A stretch of DNA of 52,483 bases, from the NCBI GenBank assembly GCA_045616685.1, contig JAZLHF010000012.1:1-52483 (forward strand). The letters are read 5' to 3'. Position numbers and translations under genes: made by a program. Positions 35,098 to 44,600 of this stretch are shown one piece after another (positions within the stretch are counted from its first letter, which is position 1; every line of letters begins with the position of its first letter). This DNA is from UBA1764 sp045616685 (GTDB lineage: Bacteria; Bacillota; Clostridia; Peptostreptococcales; Anaerovoracaceae). The notes below the pieces were generated by a model, which was given only the letters and a program-made list of their open reading frames with translations, searched no databases and had not been told where the DNA came from.

Positions 35098-38000
35098 CTA
35101 TCTTCCTTCATCCCTTATGCATTCATATCCAAATAGTTCTTTTGCATCAGCAAAGAATGACTCGTCGTTTTCAACCCAAAGATCAAAATCAACTTTATAT
35201 TTATGGCCGCTTCCTGCACACATAATTGCAACAGGCATTTCACCGCGATGGGCTCTGGAAAGTTTTCTAAACTCCATTAAACCTTCTTCATCAGAGAACT
35301 TATCAGGAATAATAATCTTGACCATTTTCTGAATCTTTGGCTTTACAGCAGGACCGCCTGCATATGCATTAAGAAGTTCTATACTGTCCGCCAAAATCTT
35401 TGGAGCATCGTCTTTAAGATCAAGTTTACCTTTTACAACTACAATATTATCTTCAGCAATATTATCACGACACCTAAGGAAAGCTTTCGGGAATACGACA
35501 ACTTCCAAGTCACCATATAAATCTTCCAGAGTTACAAAAGCCATCTGATCACCTTTCTTGGTGAACATCTTCTTTGTACCAGAGATGATTCCCGCCATAG
35601 TTACTGACTGACCTTGCTTAAAGAGATTGTCCTCTTCTGCAAGCAAGTTCGTGTCGCAATCAGACACTGACTTAATCTGATCTTCAACTTCCTGAAGCGG
35701 ATGCCCTGTCAGATAAATACCAAGCTGCTCTTTTTCCATAGCGAGAAGATCTTTCTTGCTATAATCCTGAGCTTTTGGTAATTCTCGAGTCATTTTCATT
35801 GATTCAGCAGTGTCAGCCATACCAAACAGCGAAAGTTGCCCTGTAAGGGTGTTTTTCGCTTCTTGCTGAGCACTTTCTATGAGTTCTGGGAGAATAGCCA
35901 GCTTCTGCGCTCTGTTGCCAGGGAAACAATCTAAGGCCCCTGCCTTTGTTAAGCATTCAAGCGCCCCTTTGTTAATTGAACGAACATCAAGCCCTTCAAT
36001 AAATTCGAAGATATCCTTTGGCATCTTCTTTTCACGAGCCTGAATAATTGCATCAACCATAGCCTCCCCAACATGCTTTACGCCAAAAAGTCCGTAGCGA
36101 ATCTTCCCGTTTTCAGTTGAGAAATTTCTTACTGATTTATTGACATCAGGTGGCAAAGTTTCAATACCCATACTGGCCGCATTTCTTATTAAAACAGCTA
36201 CCGCTTTACTATCAGCCGGATATGTCATCAGTGATGCTAAAAATTCAGCTGGATAGTGTTGTTTAAGCCATGCAGTTTGATATGCAACAGTTGCATATGC
36301 AGCAGCATGAGACTTATTAAAAGCATATTCAGCAAAGCTTGTCATTTCATCGAAAATCTGGTTAGCAGCTTCTTCAGAAATACCTTTTTGTGCGCAACCC
36401 GCAACAAACTTTGGACGCTCTTTCATCATTTCATCAGCATGCTTTTTAGACATGGCACGACGAACCAGATCTGCTCCGCCATATGTATATCCACCAAGCT
36501 TACGTACAATATCCATTACCTGCTCTTGATATACAATGCAACCGTACGTCGGAGCAAGAATTTCTTCAAGCTGCGGTGTAATATATTTAATTTCATCAGG
36601 ATTCTTTTTGCATTTAACATAAGTTGGAATAGAATCCATTGGACCTGGTCTATAAAGAGAAATTCCGGCAGTTAAATCTTCGAGGCAAGTTGGCCCGAGG
36701 TCAGTCATAAACCTTGTCATGCCACCAGATTCAAGCTGAAAGATACCAACTGTATTTCCAGATGCAATCAATTTATATACTTCAGGTTCGTCGTAATCGA
36801 TTTTTTGAAGATCTATATCAACGCCATATGCAGTCTTAATAAGCTTAAGACATTCGCCCATTGACGTGAGGTTTCGAAGTCCTAAGAAATCCATTTTAAG
36901 AAGACCTAAATGCTCTATTTCTGTCATGGTAAACTGAGTTGCCATGCCACCGTCTTCTCCGCCCTTTCCTGTCGTTCTAACAAGAGGAACAAAATCATCA
37001 ACTGCTGCCGGAGCAATTACCACGCCCGCAGCGTGAGTAGATGAATGTCTAGCAAGGCCTTCAAGAATTTTTCCTGTATCTACAGTCTTCTTTACGATAG
37101 GATCTGTATCATAGGCCTCTTTAAAGTCAGGGCTTGTTTGCAAAGCTTTATCCAAAGTAATTTTAAGATCTTCTGGAATCATCTTTGCAACATCAAGAGC
37201 TCTTTGATACGGCATTTCCAGAACGCGACTTACATCCTTAAATACAGCACGAGCCTTCAATGTCCCAAACGTGGAAATCTGAGCGACATTATCTTCGCCA
37301 TACAAGTCTTTTACATGCTGAAGAACGTCCCCACGATGTTCAATGCAAAAGTCTACGTCGATATCTGGCATAGATACACGTTCCTTGTTTAAGAAACGCT
37401 CAAAAATAAGGCCGAATCTAATTGGGTCAATATCAGTAATTTTCATAGAGTATGCGACAATTGAGCCTGCAGCAGAACCTCTGCCAGGGCCCACTGCAAT
37501 GCCATGAGTTTTTGCCCAATTGATATATTCCCAAACAATTAAGAAATATCCAACATAACCTAATTGTTCGATAGTTTCAATTTCATATTCAAGACGCTCA
37601 TCAAGTTCTGGATCATGATCTTTGCCATATCTCTTAATAAGACCGTCTCTACAAATCTTTTCAAAGTAAGTCTCTTCAGTCATGCCTTCAGGAACCTGAG
37701 ACTTTGGAATATGATAATTACCAAATTCAAAGTCAAAGTCGACCATTTCGGCAACCTTATGAGTATTATCTAAAGCTTCTGGAACATCAGCAAAGATTTT
37801 ACGCATCTCATCTTCTGACTTAAGATAAAACTGATCATTAGGGAACCGCATTCTATCAGTATCTGATAAATTATTCTTTGTACCAATGCAAAGAAGAACA
37901 TCGTGCGCATCAGAATCTTCTTGATTAAGATAATGAACATCGTTTGTGGCAACAAGTGGAATATCAAGTTCCTTGCTTAACTTCTTAAGTCCTTGATTTA

Positions 38001-38550
38001 TTACAATTTCTTCTTCAAGTCCTTGATCCTGAAGCTCAAGAAAGAAGTTTCCATGGCCATAGTTATTATCAAGCCAAATTGCTTCCTTCTTTGCAGCCTC
38101 GTAATCATTTCTTAAGATAGAACTTTGCACTTTACCAGCAATGCATGCGGAAAGACAAATGATGCCTTTATTGTACTGAGCAAGAAGCTCGTGGTCTACA
38201 CGAGGTTTATAATAGAAACCATCTTTGTAGGCTCTGGAAACGACTTTAATAAGATTGTGGTAACCTTCGCTGTTTTTAGCAAGCAAAATCAGATGGCCAG
38301 ATTTTTTATCTATGCCATCACGGTCAAATCTTGTTCTTTTGGCAGTATAAACTTCGCAACCAATGATAGGCTTAATGCCGCGCTTCTTTGCCTGCTCGTA
38401 GAACTGAACTGCGCCATACATAACGCCGTGGTCTGTAATTGCGCAGGAATCCATGCCCAGCTCTTTTACCTTATCAAGGAGCTTATCAATGCGGCATGCA
38501 CCGTCCAAAAGTGAATATTCAGTATGTACATGTAAATGTGTAAATGCCAT
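35098..38550 (-). CDS. dnaE: DNA polymerase III alpha subunit
   Basis: 1150 residues from the ATG at 38548-38550. Starts FTHLHVHTEYSLLDGACRI, the PHP domain, whose metal-site residues (HVHTEYS, GCEVY, SACIAG) look intact. The C-family polymerase region includes GPGRGSAAGSIVAYSM, MPDIDVDFCIEHR with catalytic aspartates, GVFQLES-like GIFQLESGGM and KYGG/RAMSKK; a helix-hairpin-helix and OB-fold (VTMAGIISGTKKMFTKKGDQMAFVTLED) follow. Main replicative or gap-filling polymerase; in Clostridia dnaE usually accompanies polC elsewhere. No Shine-Dalgarno: the -10 TATAAT lies six bases before the ATG, so the mRNA should be leaderless. A GTG further upstream (38586) lies inside the mscL promoter area and is not used. 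Confidence 0.97.
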   Translation of the reverse strand: MAFTHLHVHTEYSLLDGACRIDKLLDKVKELGMDSCAITDHGVMYGAVQFYEQAKKRGIKPIIGCEVYTAKRTRFDRDGIDKKSGHLILLAKNSEGYHNLIKVVSRAYKDGFYYKPRVDHELLAQYNKGIICLSACIAGKVQSSILRNDYEAAKKEAIWLDNNYGHGNFFLELQDQGLEEEIVINQGLKKLSKELDIPLVATNDVHYLNQEDSDAHDVLLCIGTKNNLSDTDRMRFPNDQFYLKSEDEMRKIFADVPEALDNTHKVAEMVDFDFEFGNYHIPKSQVPEGMTEETYFEKICRDGLIKRYGKDHDPELDERLEYEIETIEQLGYVGYFLIVWEYINWAKTHGIAVGPGRGSAAGSIVAYSMKITDIDPIRFGLIFERFLNKERVSMPDIDVDFCIEHRGDVLQHVKDLYGEDNVAQISTFGTLKARAVFKDVSRVLEMPYQRALDVAKMIPEDLKITLDKALQTSPDFKEAYDTDPIVKKTVDTGKILEGLARHSSTHAAGVVIAPAAVDDFVPLVRTTGKGGEDGGMATQFTMTEIEHLGLLKMDFLGLRNLTSMGECLKLIKTAYGVDIDLQKIDYDEPEVYKLIASGNTVGIFQLESGGMTRFMTDLGPTCLEDLTAGISLYRPGPMDSIPTYVKCKKNPDEIKYITPQLEEILAPTYGCIVYQEQVMDIVRKLGGYTYGGADLVRRAMSKKHADEMMKERPKFVAGCAQKGISEEAANQIFDEMTSFAEYAFNKSHAAAYATVAYQTAWLKQHYPAEFLASLMTYPADSKAVAVLIRNAASMGIETLPPDVNKSVRNFSTENGKIRYGLFGVKHVGEAMVDAIIQAREKKMPKDIFEFIEGLDVRSINKGALECLTKAGALDCFPGNRAQKLAILPELIESAQQEAKNTLTGQLSLFGMADTAESMKMTRELPKAQDYSKKDLLAMEKEQLGIYLTGHPLQEVEDQIKSVSDCDTNLLAEEDNLFKQGQSVTMAGIISGTKKMFTKKGDQMAFVTLEDLYGDLEVVVFPKAFLRCRDNIAEDNIVVVKGKLDLKDDAPKILADSIELLNAYAGGPAVKPKIQKMVKIIIPDKFSDEEGLMEFRKLSRAHRGEMPVAIMCAGSGHKYKVDFDLWVENDESFFADAKELFGYECIRDEGR

Positions 38551-38556
38551 GTGTAA

Positions 38557-38565
38557 ATTATACCA
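38557..38565 (-). promoter_or_regulatory. Extended -10 promoter of dnaE, leaderless start
   Basis: Minus strand TGGTATAAT (38557-38565), then TTACAC, then the dnaE ATG. The layout is the same as at addA (TGATATAAT, TTACAT, ATG). Transcription would begin at the ATG; no ribosome site can fit. Confidence 0.6.
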
Positions 38566-38574
38566 TAAAAGCGA

Positions 38575-38603
38575 TAGACACCGCACGATATTGTGGATAT
38601 AAT
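38575..38603 (+). promoter_or_regulatory. Sigma-A-type promoter of mscL
   Basis: -35 TAGACA (38575-38580), 17-base spacer, -10 TATAAT (38598-38603). Start near 38610; the ~30-base leader carries GGAGG ten bases before the ATG. It diverges from the dnaE promoter. Confidence 0.75.
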
Positions 38604-38640
38604 GGTAATGTTAAGTGAATATTTGGAGGCAATATAGCTA

Positions 38641-39038
38641 TGATTAAAGAATTTAAGGAATTTATTTCAAAAGGTAATGTCCTCGACCTTGCTGTCGGCA
38701 TGATCGTAGGCAGTGCTTTCACAGCAATCGTAACATCTCTCGTAAACGATATCTTGATGCCAATTATTGGTGGTATAACCGGAGGTATGGATTTTTCAGC
38801 ATATGTACTTAAGATTGGCGAAGCAACAATTTGTTGGGGCAACTTCGTACAAGCTGTTGTAAACTTCCTTATCGTTGCATGGGTAATCTTTATGGTAGTA
38901 AAGACTGCTAATAAAATTAAAGCTAAAGCAGAAGAACTTACAAAGAAACAGGAAGAAGCTGCTGCAGAAGCTCCTGCAGAACCAAGCGAAGATATCTTGC
39001 TCTTAAGAGAAATCAGAGATTCATTAAAAAAGAACTAA
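38641..39038 (+). CDS. mscL: Large-conductance mechanosensitive channel
   Basis: 132 residues. Starts MIKEFKEFISKGNVLDLAVG, the standard MscL N-terminus and first helix; TM1 with AVGMIVGSAFTAIVTSLVNDI, the second segment VVNFLIVAWVIFMVVKTAN, then a charged C-terminal bundle (TKKQEEAAAEAP ... LLREIRDSLKKN). Opens under osmotic downshock. The ATG is preceded by GGAGG. The last five codons plus stop recur exactly at 39667-39684 (see repeat). Length is normal for the family. Confidence 0.97.
39021..39038 (+). repeat. Copy 1 of an 18-bp direct repeat: end of mscL
   Basis: TCATTAAAAAAGAACTAA. This is in frame with mscL and encodes its last residues Ser-Leu-Lys-Lys-Asn and the TAA stop. The second copy is 628 bases downstream. 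Confidence 0.85.
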
Positions 39039-39055
39039 TAGTTTATGAAAAAATT

Positions 39056-39089
39056 CAGACTGGCCATCGGCCAGTCTGTTTTATTTATT
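39056..39089 (+). terminator. Terminator of mscL (bidirectional)
   Basis: CAGACTGGCC (39056-39065), loop ATC, GGCCAGTCTG (39069-39078), followed by TTTTATTTATT. On the minus strand it is also followed by a T-rich tract (AATTTTTTC), so it may also end the hicB-like transcript, whose stop codon is at 39088. Confidence 0.88.
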
Positions 39090-39432
39090 AATACCCTAAT
39101 TCCCTATTCATTGCCGCTATCGCCTTACCAACATACTGATTAAGGCTTATATTTTCTAGTACAGCACATAAGGCCGCCTTCTTATGCTCACTCGGTTCAA
39201 TCCTAACATTAAAATTCCCAGAATAAGTTTTTTCAGGATTAATTCCCTGAGCCTTGCAAGCTTCTATATATTCATCAACATGAATATGAAATCTCTCTTC
39301 CAATTCTTGAACATTGCTTCCATGGAAAGAAATGACATCTTCAATACCAATTATCTCACCCCAAAATAACTTATCGTCATCATCATAATGGATGGCAGCA
39401 ATTAAATTCTTATATTTCATTGTCGAGTTCAT
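39088..39432 (-). CDS. HicB-family antitoxin-like protein (no hicA beside it)
   Basis: 114 residues from the ATG at 39430-39432, which has GGAGGG upstream; ten further codons exist but carry no site. N-terminal strands YKNLIAAIHYDDDDKLFWGEIIG followed by a helix that begins EELEERFHIHVDEYIEAC are the partial RNase-H-like fold of HicB; the C-terminus has a ribbon-helix-helix-like segment (NISLNQYVGKAIAAMNREL) that would bind DNA. HicB neutralises the HicA RNase toxin and represses its operon. Here no HicA-like ORF is present; the upstream leader has only a 13-codon and a 38-codon frame. Flanked by an exact repeat of the mscL end, suggesting insertion. Confidence 0.82.
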   Translation of the reverse strand: MNSTMKYKNLIAAIHYDDDDKLFWGEIIGIEDVISFHGSNVQELEERFHIHVDEYIEACKAQGINPEKTYSGNFNVRIEPSEHKKAALCAVLENISLNQYVGKAIAAMNRELGY

Positions 39433-39526
39433 TTTTATTCCCTCCGTTTTCAATTTCACCAATACAAATCAAGTATTCAATCACTTTCTTCACTTGATAA
39501 ATATATAGTGTATTACCCGTAGGCAT
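39410..39526 (-). CDS. 38-residue reading frame overlapping hicB start (doubtful)
   Basis: ATG at 39524-39526 gives 38 residues (MPTGNTLYIYQVKKVIEYLI, then CIGEIENGGNKNELDNEI), ending inside hicB in another frame. No clear ribosome site. It lies where a hicA gene would be expected, but resembles HicA in no recognisable way. It could be a coupling leader peptide or chance. Confidence 0.25.
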   Translation of the reverse strand: MPTGNTLYIYQVKKVIEYLICIGEIENGGNKNELDNEI

Positions 39527-39605
39527 GTCCTCTGCAACTACTTTTTAGTTGCATTATACTCCTTCCTATATTACCTTTCAATACTGAATATAACTTTCTG
39601 TAAAT

Positions 39606-39634
39606 ATTATACAAAAGAATATATTGCCATTCAA
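39606..39634 (-). promoter_or_regulatory. Promoter of the hicB transcript
   Basis: Minus strand -35 TTGAAT (39629-39634), 17-base spacer, -10 TATAAT (39606-39611). Transcription starts near 39599, giving a leader of about 165 bases before hicB. Confidence 0.6.
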
Positions 39635-39666
39635 TACAAAATATGGTAAATGTCGCCCAAACAATC

Positions 39667-39684
39667 TCATTAAAAAAGAACTAA
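39667..39684 (+). repeat. Copy 2 of the 18-bp direct repeat (mscL 3' end)
   Basis: Identical 18 bases (TCATTAAAAAAGAACTAA) to the last six codons of mscL at 39021-39038. Similarity stops at both borders. Together the two copies bracket the hicB unit. Confidence 0.85.
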
Positions 39685-39700
39685 CTCTCAAAAAACATAA

Positions 39701-39727
39701 AAAACCGAGGCCAGAGGCCTCGGTTTT
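39701..39727 (-). terminator. Terminator of the metalloprotease gene
   Basis: AAAACCGAGGCC (39701-39712), loop AGA, GGCCTCGGTTTT (39716-39727): a perfect 12-bp stem. On the minus strand it follows the protease stop by about 13 bases and continues TTTTTTATGTTTTTT. Confidence 0.88.
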
Positions 39728-39740
39728 GTGATTTCAATAT

Positions 39741-41546
39741 TTAATTTCCAAAGCATAAAGCATTCATTGCAGGGGCACCGGTTTCACCATCAGCAACAAG
39801 CACCTTAATTTTAGACGCCTTATTACTTATATCCCCCAGCGTCAATGTCGCCTCTCCTCCACTGTTTTGAGTGACAGAAAAAATGCCTAAAAGCTTTCCG
39901 TCTTTATCATATACGGCTGCATATGCAGTATATGACTCTTCTGCAGGACGCGTAATATTGATTTTCTTTTGATCGCTGCTTAAACCTGAATAAGACGCAG
40001 GGTCTGTAAGCGCAGCGCTATATGTAACGCTGCAATCACTTTCGCCATCGTTATATGTAGCTACGCTGCTAATTAAAATCACTTTGATATTATAATCCAT
40101 TGAGACAATTTTAATTTTGCCATCAGGAACTTTCCCATATACAGCGCCGCCATTATATGCAGTAACAATTCCCGAATCTTCCAATGTTGTGTCAAATGTG
40201 GTCTTCGGATTTATATTCATAGCCCACTGTTCGCCGTTAAAACCATATTTGCCGGAACTTTCATTCAAATAGCATGCCGTCCAAAAATCAAACACTATCT
40301 CTTCTTTAGATCTTTCAAGTATGGAATTTGCTATCGTATCAAACGCATTACTATCCCAATTAGCTATTCTTGCAAGCTGAACATCCTTATAAAAAGTATT
40401 TCCTGTTTCATCACCTATTTTTTGAGCATACTGCGTTCTTAAATACTGTCCAAACAAATACGAATTTGAATAATTTGCCAAAACACGATTTCCAGAACTA
40501 CTATCCCAGTAGCAAAGCGGGGAGCCTGCATAATAATAGTTTGAGCCACCATAATTAAAATTATCAACTCGGCTTGCCACTTTAGTATAGCCAAAAATCA
40601 TATGCTCTGTTCCCATAGAGAAAGCCTCATTCAAGAAAGAATCCATCTTAGAAAGCCCCACATTTGAAGAATAGGAAAAATTAATAAGATGTTGATATTC
40701 ATGAACAAGGGTGCCAAAGACATTTGTAACCCTTACAAGTGCACTGCCTTGATCATCAGAATAGCTTGTAACACTTGAATATGTCATACCCGGGAAGGTA
40801 TCAACATTAATCATATCAATACCACCGGTCAGTTGTGTCTGCCAAAAATAACCGGCTGTATACGAATTAGCTCCAAAATTACCAGAATAAGTCGTATAAT
40901 CATCTTTTATATCATAACAACAAATTGCAAGCTTTCCATCCTGATCCGGGTCTCTTGCTTCACCTATGGCGTCTCTAACAGTAGGATAAACCCGATCAAA
41001 TTCGTCAGCTAAAGTTTTAGCCTGAGACGCTGTAAGGCGAATTTTATTTGCCTGGTAGAGACTCCCCCAAACAGTGCAGTACTCTCCGATATAAAGACAT
41101 TCAAGATCGATGTATCCCGAATAATTATCTTTAATAGACATCATATCGCCAACAGAATAAGCATAAACACGGCCATCAGAATCAGTGTCTGCCATAATCT
41201 CATTATTAAGCAAAGGCATATCGTCTTCCGGGATATCAGCATCTTCAATCCAAAGTCCATTAAACGGATTGTATTCATAGCCATAAGCTTCGAAAGAATC
41301 ATCGCTAACAATTACATCTTCACTAATCTCTTCAGAATTTGATGAAGAAACAGCAGCCCAAGAACAGCACCCGTAATCTTTATAAGTGGTTGCAAAATTG
41401 GTATTTACAACAATCGCCTCATCAGCATTATATGTACCAGGCTCGTTTACAACCGTAACAACTTTTTTACTGGATGCAAAAGCCATGGTCGGGATAAGTG
41501 CCATACATAAAATTAATGTCAATAAAATTGTTAAAGTCTTTTTCAT
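39741..41546 (-). CDS. Secreted HExxH metalloprotease (M30/hyicolysin-like)
   Basis: 601 residues from ATG 41544-41546, which gives a clear signal peptide (MKKTLTILLTLILCMALIPT, cut near AFA-SS); 17 upstream codons in the track frame overlap the hairpin at 41588-41616. HEYQH near residue 282 is the zinc motif, with SFLNEAFSMGTEHM 20 residues later supplying the third ligand or Glu, an arrangement like M30 peptidases (HELQHMI ... NEGLSE). The last ~100 residues are beta-rich (ADGETGAPAMNALCFGN at the end) and resemble an Ig- or carbohydrate-binding-like fold. No cohesin, dockerin or SLH module. Downstream in the surface operon. Confidence 0.85.
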   Translation of the reverse strand: MKKTLTILLTLILCMALIPTMAFASSKKVVTVVNEPGTYNADEAIVVNTNFATTYKDYGCCSWAAVSSSNSEEISEDVIVSDDSFEAYGYEYNPFNGLWIEDADIPEDDMPLLNNEIMADTDSDGRVYAYSVGDMMSIKDNYSGYIDLECLYIGEYCTVWGSLYQANKIRLTASQAKTLADEFDRVYPTVRDAIGEARDPDQDGKLAICCYDIKDDYTTYSGNFGANSYTAGYFWQTQLTGGIDMINVDTFPGMTYSSVTSYSDDQGSALVRVTNVFGTLVHEYQHLINFSYSSNVGLSKMDSFLNEAFSMGTEHMIFGYTKVASRVDNFNYGGSNYYYAGSPLCYWDSSSGNRVLANYSNSYLFGQYLRTQYAQKIGDETGNTFYKDVQLARIANWDSNAFDTIANSILERSKEEIVFDFWTACYLNESSGKYGFNGEQWAMNINPKTTFDTTLEDSGIVTAYNGGAVYGKVPDGKIKIVSMDYNIKVILISSVATYNDGESDCSVTYSAALTDPASYSGLSSDQKKINITRPAEESYTAYAAVYDKDGKLLGIFSVTQNSGGEATLTLGDISNKASKIKVLVADGETGAPAMNALCFGN

Positions 41547-41587
41547 AATCAATGCTGAAACATTTTTATAATAAACCTTAATTAACG

Positions 41588-41616
41588 GGCGCTGCAAAAT
41601 TATGCATTGCAGCGCC
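41588..41616 (-). terminator. Hairpin between the 2023-residue SLH gene and protease gene
   Basis: GGCGCTGCAA (41588-41597) pairs perfectly with TTGCAGCGCC (41607-41616), loop of nine. No U-run follows on the minus strand, so it may give partial termination or RNA stabilisation rather than full termination. Confidence 0.45.
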
Positions 41617-41640
41617 TGTATTCTAGCATAAAATTTGTTG

Positions 41641-44600
41641 CTATTTATTTAGCCCAAAGAATCTATAAAGGAATGTAACAATTTGGGCTCTTGTGCAATC
41701 ATCATCAGGGCTGAAAGTATTTGCAGAAGTTCCTGTTGTAATACCTTCTGCTACTGCCCAGCTAACTGCATTTGCATAGTACTTATCTGGGTCTACATCA
41801 CTAAATGCAAGGCTTGTTGCTACAGCCTTAGATCCTACAGTTCTATACAGGAATGTTACTACCTGTGCTCTTGTTACTGTATCGTCAGGGCTAAATGTTG
41901 TAGCTGATGTCCCTGTTGTGATGCCATGCTCTACTGCCCAAAGTACTGCCTGTTCATAGTAGCTTCCAGCTTCTACATCTGTGAATGCACATGTGCTTAA
42001 GCTTGGGCTTGGGCAACCTGCAGCTCTCCAAAGGAATGTCACTACCTGTGCTCTTGAACAGCTTACATTAGGACCAAATGTATATGCGGTGAGGCCGCTT
42101 GTAATACCATTTTCGTATGCCCAAAGTACTGCATCATAGTAGTATTTGTTTGCATCAACATCGATAAATGGGTTATCTGTTTCTGCAAGTTTAAATTTTA
42201 CTGTTACATATGTCTTTAATCCATTTGCAACGAAGCTATACTTTGAATTTTTAGTGATTGTATCTACATCAAGATATTCACCATTCTTATCAACAACTGT
42301 GATTGATGATACTACATAACCAGAATCCGGAGTTACCGTAATAATAACCTTCTGATTCTTCTTTGCTCTATCATTACTTATGCTAAACTTACCATGCTCG
42401 GTGCTGTTAGCAAAGATAGTCTTCTTTGCAGATGGAGCATCCGGTCTGCTCTGCTGTGCAGTAAGTTCTACAGAGACTTCAAATGTTTCCTTTTCACCTA
42501 CTACGTGATTTTTTAATCCACTTGAATCAACAATCTTTGCATAAAGAGTTTTTGTTCCTGCGGATGTACCGATAGCATCTGTAGCTGTTACTTCTGTTGT
42601 ATATGTGTTATCTGTATACCATTTAACAGTTACAGATTCGCCAGGGTCGGTAGTTGCTTGACCATATGCAAGAACTGATGTTAAATCTTCATATTTTGTT
42701 GTGTATAAATATGATTCATCAAAACCGAGGCGTACAATCTTTGCTTTAACAATTTCATCATTGTTTTCAGGAATTACCCCTGTTAAAGATGTTTTAGTAA
42801 GTTTATAATTCTTTGTCCAATCTGATGTAAGTGCAATGTCCGTTGCTTTTACTGTACTTGTGCCAGCATCTACGCCTTCCCAGGCAAATGTTGCAGTTGC
42901 CTGTGGTTGCTCAGGTGGAGTTCCAGGTTTTGAAGTGCTATAGAAGTAAATTGACAAAGCATATTCTTCAACCGTATTTGTTCCATCATATTCCTTATTA
43001 GAAAGCTTTGAAGAATCAATCTCTGGCGGAAGATCAAATTTCGCAATATTAGCTGTTACTGATGCTGGTTCAGTGTCTTTATAGTCTCCATTAGCATTTG
43101 TTGATACAATTTTGTAGTAAACAGTGTATTCTCCGGCATCCTTTTTTGTTGGGATAGTATCGGAGTAATCGCCATCTTCTGTTAAACAGTAAACTATTTT
43201 CCCGTTAGTGGTATCAAAAGTGCATCCCGAGGTATCGGTGATAAGGTTTTGATTATTTGCATTATATGTTCCAGTCAATGCAGTAGGCTCTCCACTGATT
43301 GTTAATGTCTTAGGATTAACATAGATGGTGTCAAAATATATCGCTGCTTCCGTGTAATTGGTTGTCTCGTTAACATCAAGACCTAATTCATACTCTCCAG
43401 CATGAATTAGTACAATGTCTTTCAAACGTTCAGGATTTGTTCCTTTGTAATAAGGCACATATTCTCCATCAAGCTCAGTTATATCGGTAGAGAAACAATA
43501 ATTCAAAGCATTTGCATCCTCATCAGATATGTATTCAAGATAAAGTGGCTCTGTATAGCTAAACAAATCAGCTGTTGGTGTAGCTTTGTCAATTGTAATA
43601 GTACCACTTGCGACAACAACGTTTGTATATGTATTAGTTAAAATTTGTCCTGTATATTTCAGCGTTACAGTATATTCCCCTGCATTAGGACTTCCGCTCA
43701 TTTGAACTTCTTCTCCACCATCAGGTGTTACATAGAAAGTAAATGTTGGATTACTGTCTTTAGTGCCATCAATTTGTGCAGTTAAAGTGCTGTTATATGA
43801 CTTGACAATATCAGCCCATGTATTGCCATACACCTCTTTTTCTGCGTCTAACGAAACCGCATTGTCAAAAGTAGCAGTCTCTGTAGATCCATCTTTAGCA
43901 ACAACAAATTCAACATTTACCATAGTAATGGTTATGGTAGCGTTTATATCTGCATAATTATTACTTTCAAGAATAGCAGTAAAGTTGGCTTTGTTACCTA
44001 CTTGGGCAGTGTTAAATGTAATTGTTTTTTCTGTTACACTATTTACTATTGTATCTGTTTCATCGCCAGATCCTTTTGCAACTGATTTCAAAGTTAACCC
44101 TTCAATCTTAAGTTCAGATGTATCATCAGGAGCGTTAGTTAAAGTGAAATCAGAAAGAGTAATTGTTCTTTCAGTACTCTGATAGAACAGTGTAATATTT
44201 GCACTTGCAGTAATTGGAGTTGTACTATCTGCACCTTTAGTTTTCTTAGTAATTGACACTTCGTTAGGAGCATCTGCTGTGAGTTTTCCTCCTTCAGGTT
44301 GTTTAAGAGTATAGTTTTTATTTACGCCTGCTTCGTCTGCATCCGCATCAAATTTAATATTAGACGCCATAATAGTATTCGTACCAACAGCAGCGCTAGT
44401 CCATGCATAATCTGCGGTAATACATGGAGCATATCCAGTGTAAACACCCGTAAGTGTCAACGTGGTCCCTGTTACATCCGTAGCACCATTCCATTCGCGT
44501 GATGTAACTCCTGAAGTATCAAGTGCAACAGTAATTTCTTTTGGTGTAATCTCGAAATCTGTTATTAAGACTTCGTTATTGTTGTAATAAGTACTATCAT

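Larger units (their letters stand above)
39433..39740 (-). other. 308-base leader/intergenic region upstream of hicB
   Basis: Holds the hicB promoter at 39606-39634, a 13-codon frame with a good AAGGAG site (39513-39554), a 7-bp inverted repeat ATCAAGT/ACTTGAT (39469-39475 and 39492-39498), the second copy of the 18-bp mscL-end repeat and the metalloprotease terminator (39701-39727). No RNA gene is recognised. Confidence 0.5.
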
